Shown here: in pieces, positions 1-6,295 of the stretch
How positions within the stretch are numbered: the stretch's first letter is position 1
Layout of the letters: the number at the start of each line of letters is the position of its first letter
NCBI GenBank assembly: GCA_003857395.1
Contig: RPRC01000286.1
Location: 1 to 6,766, forward strand
Origin: Geobacter sp.
GTDB taxonomy: Bacteria > Desulfobacterota > Desulfuromonadia > Geobacterales > Geobacteraceae
Length of the DNA: 6,766 nucleotides
Direction of reading: 5' to 3'
The notes under the pieces: model-generated
Seen by the model: only the letters and a program-made list of their open reading frames with translations
Database searches by the model: none
Told to the model about the DNA's origin: nothing
Position numbers and translations under genes: made by a program

Positions 1-21
1 CAAGGTTAAAAAAGATGTAAT

Positions 22-59
22 AGTTTTTGGTTTTTGGTTTTTGGTTTTAACTAAAAACT
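22..59. repeat. AT-rich 7-bp tandem repeat with terminal inverted ends, downstream of sucC
   Basis: Three exact tandem copies of GTTTTTG (23-29, 30-36, 37-43) are followed by a partial copy GTTTT (44-48). The stretch is bounded by an inverted pair, AGTTTTT (22-28) and AAAAACT (53-59), the latter touching the sucC stop codon. On the sucC coding strand it reads as CCAAAAA repeats. It does not make a GC-rich hairpin followed by a T-run, so I do not call it a terminator. No start codon with a ribosome binding site is visible in 1-58 on the minus strand. Confidence 0.6.
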
Positions 60-1228
60 CATAACTGCATCAACCCCACCATCCCGACGATGCTTTCCAC
101 CCCTTCCACCAGATCATGGGTGAACTTGACATTCAGAGAGGATTCGTCCAGCAGGCGTTTGCCCTCCTCCACCAGCGTACCATCCATCCGGACCACGATC
201 GGCAGGGTGCAGCCGACCTCGGATGCGGCGGCGATGACTCCTTCGGCAATGACATCGCAGCGCATGATGCCGCCGAAAATATTCACGAAAACGCCTTTGA
301 CATCAGGATCGCCCAGGATGATTTTAAACGCCTCGGCTACCCGATCTCTGGTGGCTCCGCCGCCCACGTCAAGGAAGTTGGCCGGGGCCCCACCGTGCTC
401 TGAAAGCATATCCAGGGTTGCCATGGCCAAGCCGGCGCCGTTGACCATACAGCCGATATTTCCCTTCAGCTTGATGTAGGAGAGATCAAACTCGCCAGCG
501 GTAATCTCGAGGGGGTCGATCTGGGAGTAATCCGTCATCTCCGCGTACTCGGGATGACGGAACAGGGCATTATCGTCAAAGTTGATTTTGGCGTCCATAG
601 CCAGCAGCCAGTCGGCCCCGGTAACGACCAGCGGGTTGATTTCCAGGAGTGAGCAGTCTTTTTCCAGGCAGCAGCGATAGAGATTCATGATGAGAGTAAC
701 GCATTCTTCGCAAAGACGCCCCCGCAAACCCAGGTCGAGTGCCAGCTTGCGGGCCTGATAGGGTCGCAGTCCGAAATAGGGATCGATCGTTTCGATGTGG
801 ATTTTTTCCGGGGAGTTTTCCGCCAGAGCCTCGATCTCCATGCCGCCCTCCGCCGAGGCGATAACGCAGTAGCGGGAGGCCTGACGGTCAAGGGTAATGG
901 ACAGGTAAAACTCGCGGGCAATTTCAACGGCCTCCTCCACCAGGATGCGGCGAACGATCAATCCGCCTGGTCCGGTCTGAGGAGTTACCAGGGTTTTTCC
1001 GAAAAGATCTTTTGCCGCAAGGAGAGCTTCTTCCTGCGTCCCAACAAGGCGAACGCCGCCAGCCTTGCCGCGGCCGCCCGCATAGATCTGGGCTTTGACA
1101 ACACATTTTCCGCCCATCTCCCGGGCAACCCTCTCCACCTGGTCGGCTGTCAATGCAACCCGCCCGCGCGGAACCGGGACACCGAACGACCGCAGGATGT
1201 CCTTGGCCTGATATTCGTGAATATTCAT
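59..1228 (-). CDS. sucC: Succinyl-CoA synthetase (ADP-forming), beta subunit
   Basis: This is the beta subunit of succinate-CoA ligase, the cytoplasmic TCA-cycle enzyme that converts succinyl-CoA, ADP (or GDP) and phosphate into succinate, CoA and ATP. It works as a complex with SucD, which carries the phospho-histidine. The 389 residues match the usual length (E. coli about 388) and start with the family's typical MNIHEYQAK. Visible landmarks are Lys45 and the GGRGK loop (51-55) of the ATP-grasp fold, the LEINPL motif (195-200) with Asn198, Asp212 in AMDAK (Mg-nucleotide ligands by homology), [11 protein letters not shown] (263-273), FLDVGGGAT (285-293) and [10 protein letters not shown] (316-325). 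The start is supported by GGAG at 1234-1237, five bases before the ATG. A promoter lies at 1266-1294. sucD normally follows sucC directly, but nothing coding follows in the 58 bases available here. Confidence 0.97.
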   Translation of the reverse strand: MNIHEYQAKDILRSFGVPVPRGRVALTADQVERVAREMGGKCVVKAQIYAGGRGKAGGVRLVGTQEEALLAAKDLFGKTLVTPQTGPGGLIVRRILVEEAVEIAREFYLSITLDRQASRYCVIASAEGGMEIEALAENSPEKIHIETIDPYFGLRPYQARKLALDLGLRGRLCEECVTLIMNLYRCCLEKDCSLLEINPLVVTGADWLLAMDAKINFDDNALFRHPEYAEMTDYSQIDPLEITAGEFDLSYIKLKGNIGCMVNGAGLAMATLDMLSEHGGAPANFLDVGGGATRDRVAEAFKIILGDPDVKGVFVNIFGGIMRCDVIAEGVIAAASEVGCTLPIVVRMDGTLVEEGKRLLDESSLNVKFTHDLVEGVESIVGMVGLMQL

Positions 1229-1265
1229 GAAAACTCCAGAGAAGAATAAATGTCAAATGCACGCC

Positions 1266-1294
1266 AGTATAGCGACAAGGGGGAGAGAATTCAA
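1266..1294 (-). promoter_or_regulatory. Putative sigma70-type promoter of sucC
   Basis: Read on the minus strand, a -35 box TTGAAT (1294-1289, 4 of 6 consensus bases) and a -10 box TATACT (1271-1266, 5 of 6) are separated by exactly 17 bases. Transcription would start near 1258-1260, giving a leader of about 30 bases that contains the GGAG ribosome binding site. This is the best promoter match in the divergent intergenic region. It rests on consensus only. Confidence 0.6.
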
Positions 1295-1323
1295 GAAAAA
1301 GGACAACCAGGAAAAACTCATCC

Positions 1324-1338
1324 GGTGCATGCATCACC
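1324..1338. promoter_or_regulatory. Short dyad GGTG-N7-CACC between divergent promoters; possible operator
   Basis: GGTG (1324-1327) and CACC (1335-1338) form an inverted repeat around a core that itself contains the palindrome TGCATGCA (1326-1333). It lies between the sucC -35 box (1289-1294) and the kinase-side -35 candidate (1371-1376), where a regulator could affect both genes. The site is short enough to arise by chance. I cannot assign it to a regulator family. Confidence 0.2.
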
Positions 1339-1370
1339 AGTCTTGGCTGAGACCTCACGCAGGTTCTTTC

Positions 1371-1399
1371 TTGCCATACAAGCATTGATACGTTATTCT
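1371..1399 (+). promoter_or_regulatory. Putative sigma70-type promoter of the sensor kinase gene
   Basis: TTGCCA (1371-1376, 5 of 6) and TATTCT (1394-1399, 4 of 6) are 17 bases apart, about 97 bases upstream of the kinase start. A nearby alternative -10 element, TATACA (1413-1418), lacks a well-spaced -35 box: TTGATA at 1385-1390 is 22 bases away. The assignment is therefore tentative. Confidence 0.35.
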
Positions 1400-1495
1400 A
1401 CCTACATGAAATTATACAAATCGTTTCCAACGGTCTAAGCCCGCCCGTTTCTGTCAGCGGAAAGCTGCATTTTTTTATCCCTTGTGAGGTGAAAG

Positions 1496-3805
1496 ATGTC
1501 TGAAATCACCCCCGAAACAGTGAAACGCCGCATGTGGTTTTTTACAACTGCGATCCTTGTTGTTTTGACCGCCGTAACGATTGGAATCCTGAGCTCAGCA
1601 AATAAATACAACGACCCTCTTACCGCAGATGAGAGGGCTTGGCTTAAAAACCATCCAGAAATTCGCTTCGCAGCAGACCCCGATTTCCCTCCCACCGAAT
1701 ATTTTGACTCCAGAGGCAAGTACAGCGGCATGACCGCCGATTACCTGGCCCTTCTTGAAAAAAATCTCGGCATCCGTTTCAAGATCATTCGGCTGCGAAA
1801 CTGGGATGAGGTCATCAGCCAGGCCAAAAACAGGCAGATCGACATCTTTACCGCCACGGCTACCCCGCAACGCGCCAACTTCGCCCTGTTCACCAGCCCC
1901 TACCTGGAATTGCCTGCGGCAATCATTGCCCGTGAGAAGGTTCATGATCCTCTCACCATGGAAAAACTCAATGGGATGAAGGTTTCGGTGGTGTCTGGAT
2001 ATGCCGTCCAGGAATTCATCGCCCGGCACTATCCGGAGGTTCATATTGATGTGGTCCCTGATGTGCAGACAGGCTTGCGGAAGGTTTCCTTCGGCACCAG
2101 CGATGCTTTCGTGGAAAATCTGGCAACCGCTTCCTATTACATCGAAAAAGAAGGAATTGCCAACCTGCGTATTGCAGGAGAGTCAGGACATACCTACAAT
2201 ATGGCCTTTGCTTCGCGCAAAGACTGGCCGTTGCTGAACGGCATCCTGGAAAAAGGCCTGGCACAGATAAGTGCGGCTGAAAAGAAATCCATCTACAAGA
2301 AGTGGATTCCCCTGGAACAAAAAACGATCTTTACCAGCAAAGTCTTCCAGACCGTCATACTGGTATCTTTCCTTGCGTTTCTCATGGCTATCTCCGGCAT
2401 AATCATCTGGAACAGGGCCCTCAAGAAGCAGGTCAGGTCAAGAACATGGGAACTGGAAAAGGAGTTGGCCGAACGCACGCGAATCCAGGAGGAATTGCGG
2501 GAGAGTGAGGAAAAGTTTCGGGTACTGGCGGATACACTACCCGCCGGTATCTGCCTTTATAGAGGTGAACAGATCGTCTATGTCAACGCCGCTGCTGCGG
2601 AACTGTTCGGCTACTCGGAACAGGAATGCCTGCAGATGAGGTTCTGGGACTGGGTACACGAGGATTTCAAAGCAACGGCTCGGGAGCGCGGGTTGGCAAG
2701 GCAGCGGGGTGAAACGGTTCCGTCCCGCTATGAATGCCTGCACACCACCAAAAACGGTGATGAAAAGTGGTTATTCGTTTCCGCCGGACGAATTGATTTT
2801 AAAGGTGAGCCTGCCGGGCTTGTGTCGTTCATGGACATCACGGAACGAAAACGGGCGGAAGAGGCGTTACGCACCTTCAACGAGGTTTTGGAAATAAGGG
2901 TGGAAACGAGAACGTCCGAACTCGCCCTGCTGAATGCCGACCTCCACCAGGAAATTGCCACACGCAAACAGGCTGAGGAAAATATCAGCCTAAAAAAACA
3001 GCAACTGGAAGAGCTGAATAGAACCCTGGAAATGAGAGTTCAGGAAGAGGTGGAAAAAAACAGAAACAAGGATATTCTCCTTATCCATCAGAACAGGCAA
3101 GCGGCATTGGGCGAAACGCTGGATCATATCGCCCATCAATGGAAACAACCGCTGAATGCGCTTTCACTCATTACCGGCAGCCTGCTGGAAGACTCATTAT
3201 CAGGAAAACTAACGAAAGAGAGCCTCATTGAAACCACGGGCACTATTCTCGGATTGGTGGATCATATGGCCCAGACCATCAATGTCTTCCGTGACTTTTA
3301 CCGTCCGGAAAAGGAAATGGCTGTTTTTTCCATTAAGGATGCTATCGACAATGCCCTGACATTCATCCGTCCGGCTCTTCGACTCGACTCTATTGAAATT
3401 GCTCTCGATGCGGACCCAGTGCTGGCCGCGTACGGTTACCCGAAGGAGTATGCCCAGGTGCTCCTCAACATCCTCGGCAATTTCCGAGAGACTGCCAAAG
3501 AGAGGGAAGTGAAAAAACCGAAAGTTTCGATACTGGCGGTTGGTGAAGACGGCAAGGCTGTCGTTACCGTAACCGATAATGCCGGTGGAATTCCGGATGC
3601 AAACATCGGCAGGATCTTCGACTTATATTTCACGACCCGGGAATCCAGCGGGGGATCGGGAATCGGTCTCTACATGTCAAAGAACATCATCGAAAAAAAC
3701 ATGGGCGGGAAACTAAGCGTCAGGAACACGGATTGCGGCGCTGAGTTCAGGATAGAGCTTGTCATGCCGGTTGATTGGGCCTCCCAGCAGCCTGTTACAG
3801 GATAA
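1496..3805 (+). CDS. Membrane-bound sensor histidine kinase with SBP_bac_3 sensor and PAS domain
   Basis: This is a two-component sensor kinase of 769 residues. A short cytoplasmic N-terminus is followed by a membrane helix (about 14-34). Next comes an extracytoplasmic domain (about 42-275) resembling amino-acid/polar-solute binding proteins (SBP_bac_3; note IDIFTATATPQR at 115-126 and FTSPY at 132-136), then a second membrane helix (about 284-305), a PAS domain (about 335-450) ending in DITERKRAEE, and a long coiled coil (about 452-535). The kinase core has the H-box IAHQWKQPL with likely phospho-acceptor His547, an N-box at 655-668 (Asn658, Asn662), the G1 box TDNAGGIP (693-700), the F-box IFDLYFTT (707-714) and the G2 box GGSGIGLYMSK (719-729). 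The start follows GAGG (1486-1489) by six bases. It lacks a receiver domain and no response regulator is in the window, so its partner and output are unknown. The ligand is probably a small organic solute, by family analogy only. Its 3' end overlaps the convergent gapN-like gene by 11 bp. Confidence 0.92.
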   Translation: MSEITPETVKRRMWFFTTAILVVLTAVTIGILSSANKYNDPLTADERAWLKNHPEIRFAADPDFPPTEYFDSRGKYSGMTADYLALLEKNLGIRFKIIRLRNWDEVISQAKNRQIDIFTATATPQRANFALFTSPYLELPAAIIAREKVHDPLTMEKLNGMKVSVVSGYAVQEFIARHYPEVHIDVVPDVQTGLRKVSFGTSDAFVENLATASYYIEKEGIANLRIAGESGHTYNMAFASRKDWPLLNGILEKGLAQISAAEKKSIYKKWIPLEQKTIFTSKVFQTVILVSFLAFLMAISGIIIWNRALKKQVRSRTWELEKELAERTRIQEELRESEEKFRVLADTLPAGICLYRGEQIVYVNAAAAELFGYSEQECLQMRFWDWVHEDFKATARERGLARQRGETVPSRYECLHTTKNGDEKWLFVSAGRIDFKGEPAGLVSFMDITERKRAEEALRTFNEVLEIRVETRTSELALLNADLHQEIATRKQAEENISLKKQQLEELNRTLEMRVQEEVEKNRNKDILLIHQNRQAALGETLDHIAHQWKQPLNALSLITGSLLEDSLSGKLTKESLIETTGTILGLVDHMAQTINVFRDFYRPEKEMAVFSIKDAIDNALTFIRPALRLDSIEIALDADPVLAAYGYPKEYAQVLLNILGNFRETAKEREVKKPKVSILAVGEDGKAVVTVTDNAGGIPDANIGRIFDLYFTTRESSGGSGIGLYMSKNIIEKNMGGKLSVRNTDCGAEFRIELVMPVDWASQQPVTG

Positions 3806-5414
3806 AATCCGTCGTCAGGAAGTGGGACTTTCGCTCCTTGACGATATTGGTAATGATCTCCCGGTTTTCGTCCGTTTCCCGCGCAGATACCACAATGCGG
3901 ATCGAGAAGATCCTCAAGGCATCGGAGACCGACTGGGTCCCTTCGGCGGAATCCTTCCTGCCGTTGAAGGGAAAGGTGTCCGGGCTACGCTGGCATTGGC
4001 TGTTGATGTTGATGCGGCAAACCTGGTTCACCAGTGAATCGACCAACTGAGCCAACTGATCCGTGTCACGACCGAAAATGCTTGCCTGCTGACCGTAGTT
4101 GGAGTTCACCACGTAATTGATCGGTTCGGAGATGTCGTCATAGGGCACCACCGGTATCACCGGACCAAACTGCTCCTCCCCGTAAAGCCTCATCTCGGCA
4201 GAAACCGGATAGAGCAGCGCCGGGTAAAAAAATGATTTGACCGCTGTTCCTCCCCCCGGGTTGACAACCCTCGCCCCATTGCTTTCGGCATCCCGAATAA
4301 GCCCCGTAAGATAGGAGGGCTTCTCCATCTCCGGCAGCGGGGTTATGGTTACCCCATCCTCCCACGGCATGCCGCATTTCAGTTCAGTGATCCCCTTTAC
4401 CATTCGCTCCAGAAAGGCCTCGGCCACCGTGCGGGGGACGAAGATGATCTTCAGGGCCGTGCAGCGCTGGCCGTTATAGGTAAGGCTGCCGCGAATGCAT
4501 TCGCTCGCCGCGAGATCCAGATCAGCGTCTGGCAGGATGATGGCAGGATTTTTGGCATCCAGACCGAGCACGCAGCGCAGGCGATGGGGCCGGGGATGGG
4601 TTCTGCGCAGGGCATCGGCCACCCGGTTCGTACCGATAAAGGCAAGAACATCCACTTTACCGGAAGCCAGCAGCGGCTGTACGACAGTCTCTCCCTCACC
4701 ATAAACCGTATTGATTACCCCTGCAGGGAAAGAGTCCCTCAGAGCCTCAAGCAGTGGTTGAAAGAGCAGGATGCCGAAGCGGGGCGGTTTCAGCAACAGG
4801 GTATTCCCCATCACCAGCGATGGTATCAGCGTGGTGAAGGTCTCGTAGAGGGGGAAATTGTAAGGGCCCATGCAAAGCACCACCCCCAAGGGAGCCCGGC
4901 GGATCTGACCGATGATGCCCTGCTGGATGACAAATCGCGAGGAAACGCGGTCCAACTCCTTCAAGGCGTCTATCGTTTCGCGAATATAGCTCACGGCACG
5001 GTCGAATTCCCGTTCAGCCTCACTGAACGACTTGCCGATCTCCCACATGAGAAGCCTTACGACCGCCTCCCGCCTGGTCAGCATGGCGCGGGTAAAGCGC
5101 TGGATACACTGGATTCTTTCGCCCACCGACATGGTCGGCCAGGCGCCCCGGCCATTGTCATAGGCGCGGACCGCAACTTCGAGCGCCTCACAAGCCGCTT
5201 CCCGGGTAAGCAAGGGGTAATGACCTACCAAGCTCCGGGTAAAACTCGTGCCCTCTTTCACCCAGACTGGCGACAGGACCTCTTGCAGGGGCCCGACCCA
5301 TTCACGCAATTCTCCGTTTACCAGGTAACAGTTCTGGCAGACCGGTGCTGCAATACGATATTTTTGCGGAATTTCCTCTTCTCGGGGAAAAAGCGATTCA
5401 ATGGTGTCTTTCAT
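3795..5414 (-). CDS. gapN: NADP-dependent (non-phosphorylating) glyceraldehyde-3-phosphate dehydrogenase-like aldehyde dehydrogenase
   Basis: This is an ALDH-superfamily protein of 539 residues. The best family match by eye is GapN, which oxidises glyceraldehyde-3-phosphate directly to 3-phosphoglycerate with NADP+, giving NADPH and bypassing the ATP-forming step. The signs are GPYNFPLY (183-190) with catalytic Asn186, LLLKPPRFG (206-214), FIGTNRVADAL (259-269), YNGQRCTALK (313-322) with nucleophile Cys318, EEQFGPVIPV (413-422), and the GapN-like end RSPDTFPFNGRKDSAEGT (476-493). The usual ELGGK motif reads GLDAK (284-288), so the general-base Glu is Gly284. This may be a subfamily trait, with Asp286 nearby. 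It is longer than classical GapN (about 475-500) at both ends, with an N-terminal lead containing CQNC (26-29) and a C-terminal tail of about 30 residues. The start is supported by AGGAG (5422-5426 region), seven bases before the ATG. Substrate is inferred; another aldehyde is possible. Confidence 0.8.
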   Translation of the reverse strand: MKDTIESLFPREEEIPQKYRIAAPVCQNCYLVNGELREWVGPLQEVLSPVWVKEGTSFTRSLVGHYPLLTREAACEALEVAVRAYDNGRGAWPTMSVGERIQCIQRFTRAMLTRREAVVRLLMWEIGKSFSEAEREFDRAVSYIRETIDALKELDRVSSRFVIQQGIIGQIRRAPLGVVLCMGPYNFPLYETFTTLIPSLVMGNTLLLKPPRFGILLFQPLLEALRDSFPAGVINTVYGEGETVVQPLLASGKVDVLAFIGTNRVADALRRTHPRPHRLRCVLGLDAKNPAIILPDADLDLAASECIRGSLTYNGQRCTALKIIFVPRTVAEAFLERMVKGITELKCGMPWEDGVTITPLPEMEKPSYLTGLIRDAESNGARVVNPGGGTAVKSFFYPALLYPVSAEMRLYGEEQFGPVIPVVPYDDISEPINYVVNSNYGQQASIFGRDTDQLAQLVDSLVNQVCRININSQCQRSPDTFPFNGRKDSAEGTQSVSDALRIFSIRIVVSARETDENREIITNIVKERKSHFLTTDFIL

Positions 5415-5461
5415 GGGAAATCTCCTGACAGTCGCCTCATTCGGTTCCGGGCGAATCAGTA

Positions 5462-5491
5462 ATAGTAATACAGCTCGGACGGTCCTGTCAA
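5462..5491 (-). promoter_or_regulatory. Putative sigma70-type promoter of the gapN-like gene
   Basis: On the minus strand a perfect -35 box TTGACA (5491-5486) is followed after 18 bases by TACTAT (5467-5462, 4 of 6). An overlapping alternative -10, TATTAC, would have a 15-base spacer. Transcription would start near 5455, leaving a leader of about 40 bases before the ATG at 5414. It implies that gapN can be expressed separately from the acyl-CoA synthetase genes upstream. Confidence 0.5.
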
Positions 5492-5541
5492 AAGAACACT
5501 GTAGGAAAACTGGACGTAATGATTATGGAGAGGTCATCTTT

Positions 5542-5596
5542 TTTATCCCTTCTCCATGAGGGCGAAGGTGACCCAACGGGTCGAATGAGGGGTAAA
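5542..5596. repeat. REP-like palindromic intergenic element
   Basis: About 55 bases can fold in nested fashion. A perfect hairpin GACCC-AAC-GGGTC (5570-5582) sits beside an imperfect one, CCTTCTCC (5548-5555) with GGG-C-GAAGG (5560-5568, one bulged C). The outer arms TTTATCCC (5542-5549) and GGGGTAAA (5589-5596) pair with one G-T wobble but compete with the first hairpin. A further inverted pair ATGGAGA/TCTCCAT (5525-5531, 5551-5557) overlaps it. The layout resembles the dispersed palindromic repeats found between genes in many proteobacteria. It lies just after the stop of the acyl-CoA synthetase beta gene and has no T-run on that strand, so it is not a standard intrinsic terminator, though it could stabilise the mRNA 3' end. 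Copy number cannot be judged from one window. Confidence 0.5.
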
Positions 5597-5623
5597 GGAA
5601 GAATTTTCCAACCAGGCGAAAGA

Positions 5624-6295
5624 TTACAGAACCAGCATCTTGGCATCGAGGATCATGGCGCCATCGGTATACAGAGCCACTGGATTGAGATCAATCTCCT
5701 CCAGCAGACCGGTCGCCATGAGCTCGGAAACCGTGACCAGAATATCGGCCAGGGCCTCGCGATCACAAGGAGGCACACCCCGATAGCCGGTCAGGAGCTG
5801 GTAGCCTTTCAGCTGCTCCATGAGCTGGAAGGCATCGTCGCGGGTCAAGGGCGCCAGGGCAAAGGCAACATCCTGGAAGAGCTCGACAAATATCCCGCCA
5901 AGGCCGAACATCATTACCGGACCGAACTGGGGGTCAATAATGCCGCCGACGATGACCTCCCTGCCCGGCTGGGCCTGCTCCTCAAGAATAACCCCTTCCA
6001 CCTCCTTGATCTTCATCAGGTCATGGCATGCGGCCGCAGCTGCGGCCGCATCCTGCAGACCGAACAGAATCCCGCCCACGTCTGTTTTGGAGCGGATTTT
6101 CGGAGAAAACACCTTGGCCACTAGGGGGTAGCCAAGACCGGACAGGTCAGGAAACGGCGCACCCACGGGGAGATAGAGACTCCGGGGTGCAGGAAGCCCC
6201 GCTTCGCGAAGGAATTCCTTCAATGCCTGCTCCGGCAGCACCCTGGTTCCCGCATGGCTCGCAAGGAAACGTCGCAACTCGTCCCGTCTATCCAT
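5624..6295 (-). CDS. acdB: NDP-forming acyl-CoA (acetate-CoA) synthetase, beta subunit, ATP-grasp
   Basis: This 223-residue ATP-grasp_5 protein corresponds to the stand-alone beta subunit of ADP-forming acetyl-CoA synthetase (archaeal ACD, about 232 residues), which makes acid, CoA and ATP from acyl-CoA, ADP and phosphate. Motifs in order: GYPLVAKVFSPKI (55-67), KTDVGGI (70-76), GREVIVGGIIDPQFGP (111-126), MFGLGGIFVELFQDVAFALAPL (129-150, glycine-rich loop), EIDLNPV (200-206) and DAKM (217-220), the last two supplying metal ligands by homology. The histidine expected just before KTD, phosphorylated in archaeal ACD (His71 beta of Pyrococcus), is Ser69 here. An Ala-rich helix (83-89) is encoded by a perfect palindrome. 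The start at 6295 is chosen because homology begins there and GGGGAGG lies five bases upstream; the open frame further upstream is nonsense read against the alpha gene. It overlaps the alpha subunit gene by 8 bp, indicating translational coupling. Acyl substrate unknown. Confidence 0.85.
   Translation of the reverse strand: MDRRDELRRFLASHAGTRVLPEQALKEFLREAGLPAPRSLYLPVGAPFPDLSGLGYPLVAKVFSPKIRSKTDVGGILFGLQDAAAAAAACHDLMKIKEVEGVILEEQAQPGREVIVGGIIDPQFGPVMMFGLGGIFVELFQDVAFALAPLTRDDAFQLMEQLKGYQLLTGYRGVPPCDREALADILVTVSELMATGLLEEIDLNPVALYTDGAMILDAKMLVL
6028..6051. repeat. Perfect 24-bp GC-rich palindrome inside acdB
   Basis: The 24 bases are exactly self-complementary with no spacer: two GCGGCCGC octamers flank a central AGCT, and AT pairs close the ends. 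Symmetry stops at 6027/6052. On the coding strand it spells seven alanines (83-89) using GCG, GCC, GCA, GCT, GCG, GCC, GCA, plus parts of the flanking Asp and Cys codons. It could extrude as a short hairpin in DNA or mRNA. Confidence 0.9.

Noticed and set aside
797..1249. Plus-strand open frame of 150 codons
   Set aside because: Antisense to sucC, whose motifs are unmistakable; no family features in the translation.
1361..1375. Sigma54-like GG...GC element upstream of the kinase
   Set aside because: The GG and GC are 9 bases apart rather than 10 and the surrounding bases do not fit TGGCAC-N5-TTGC.
1250..1438. Possible small gene of 62 codons between sucC and the kinase
   Set aside because: No good ribosome binding site, no recognisable features, and it covers both promoter candidates.
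4584..5462. Long plus-strand open frame of 292 codons
   Set aside because: It is antisense to the GapN-like gene, its translation has no recognisable motif, and the opposite frame has clear ALDH motifs; it is a GC-codon shadow.
5521..5623. Intrinsic terminator for the acyl-CoA synthetase genes
   Set aside because: Hairpins are present but no T-run follows any of them on the minus strand.
6288..6295. Frameshift splitting a fused acyl-CoA synthetase
   Set aside because: Both proteins end and begin where the separate archaeal subunits do, and the junction has a proper binding site, so a natural gene overlap is the simpler reading.
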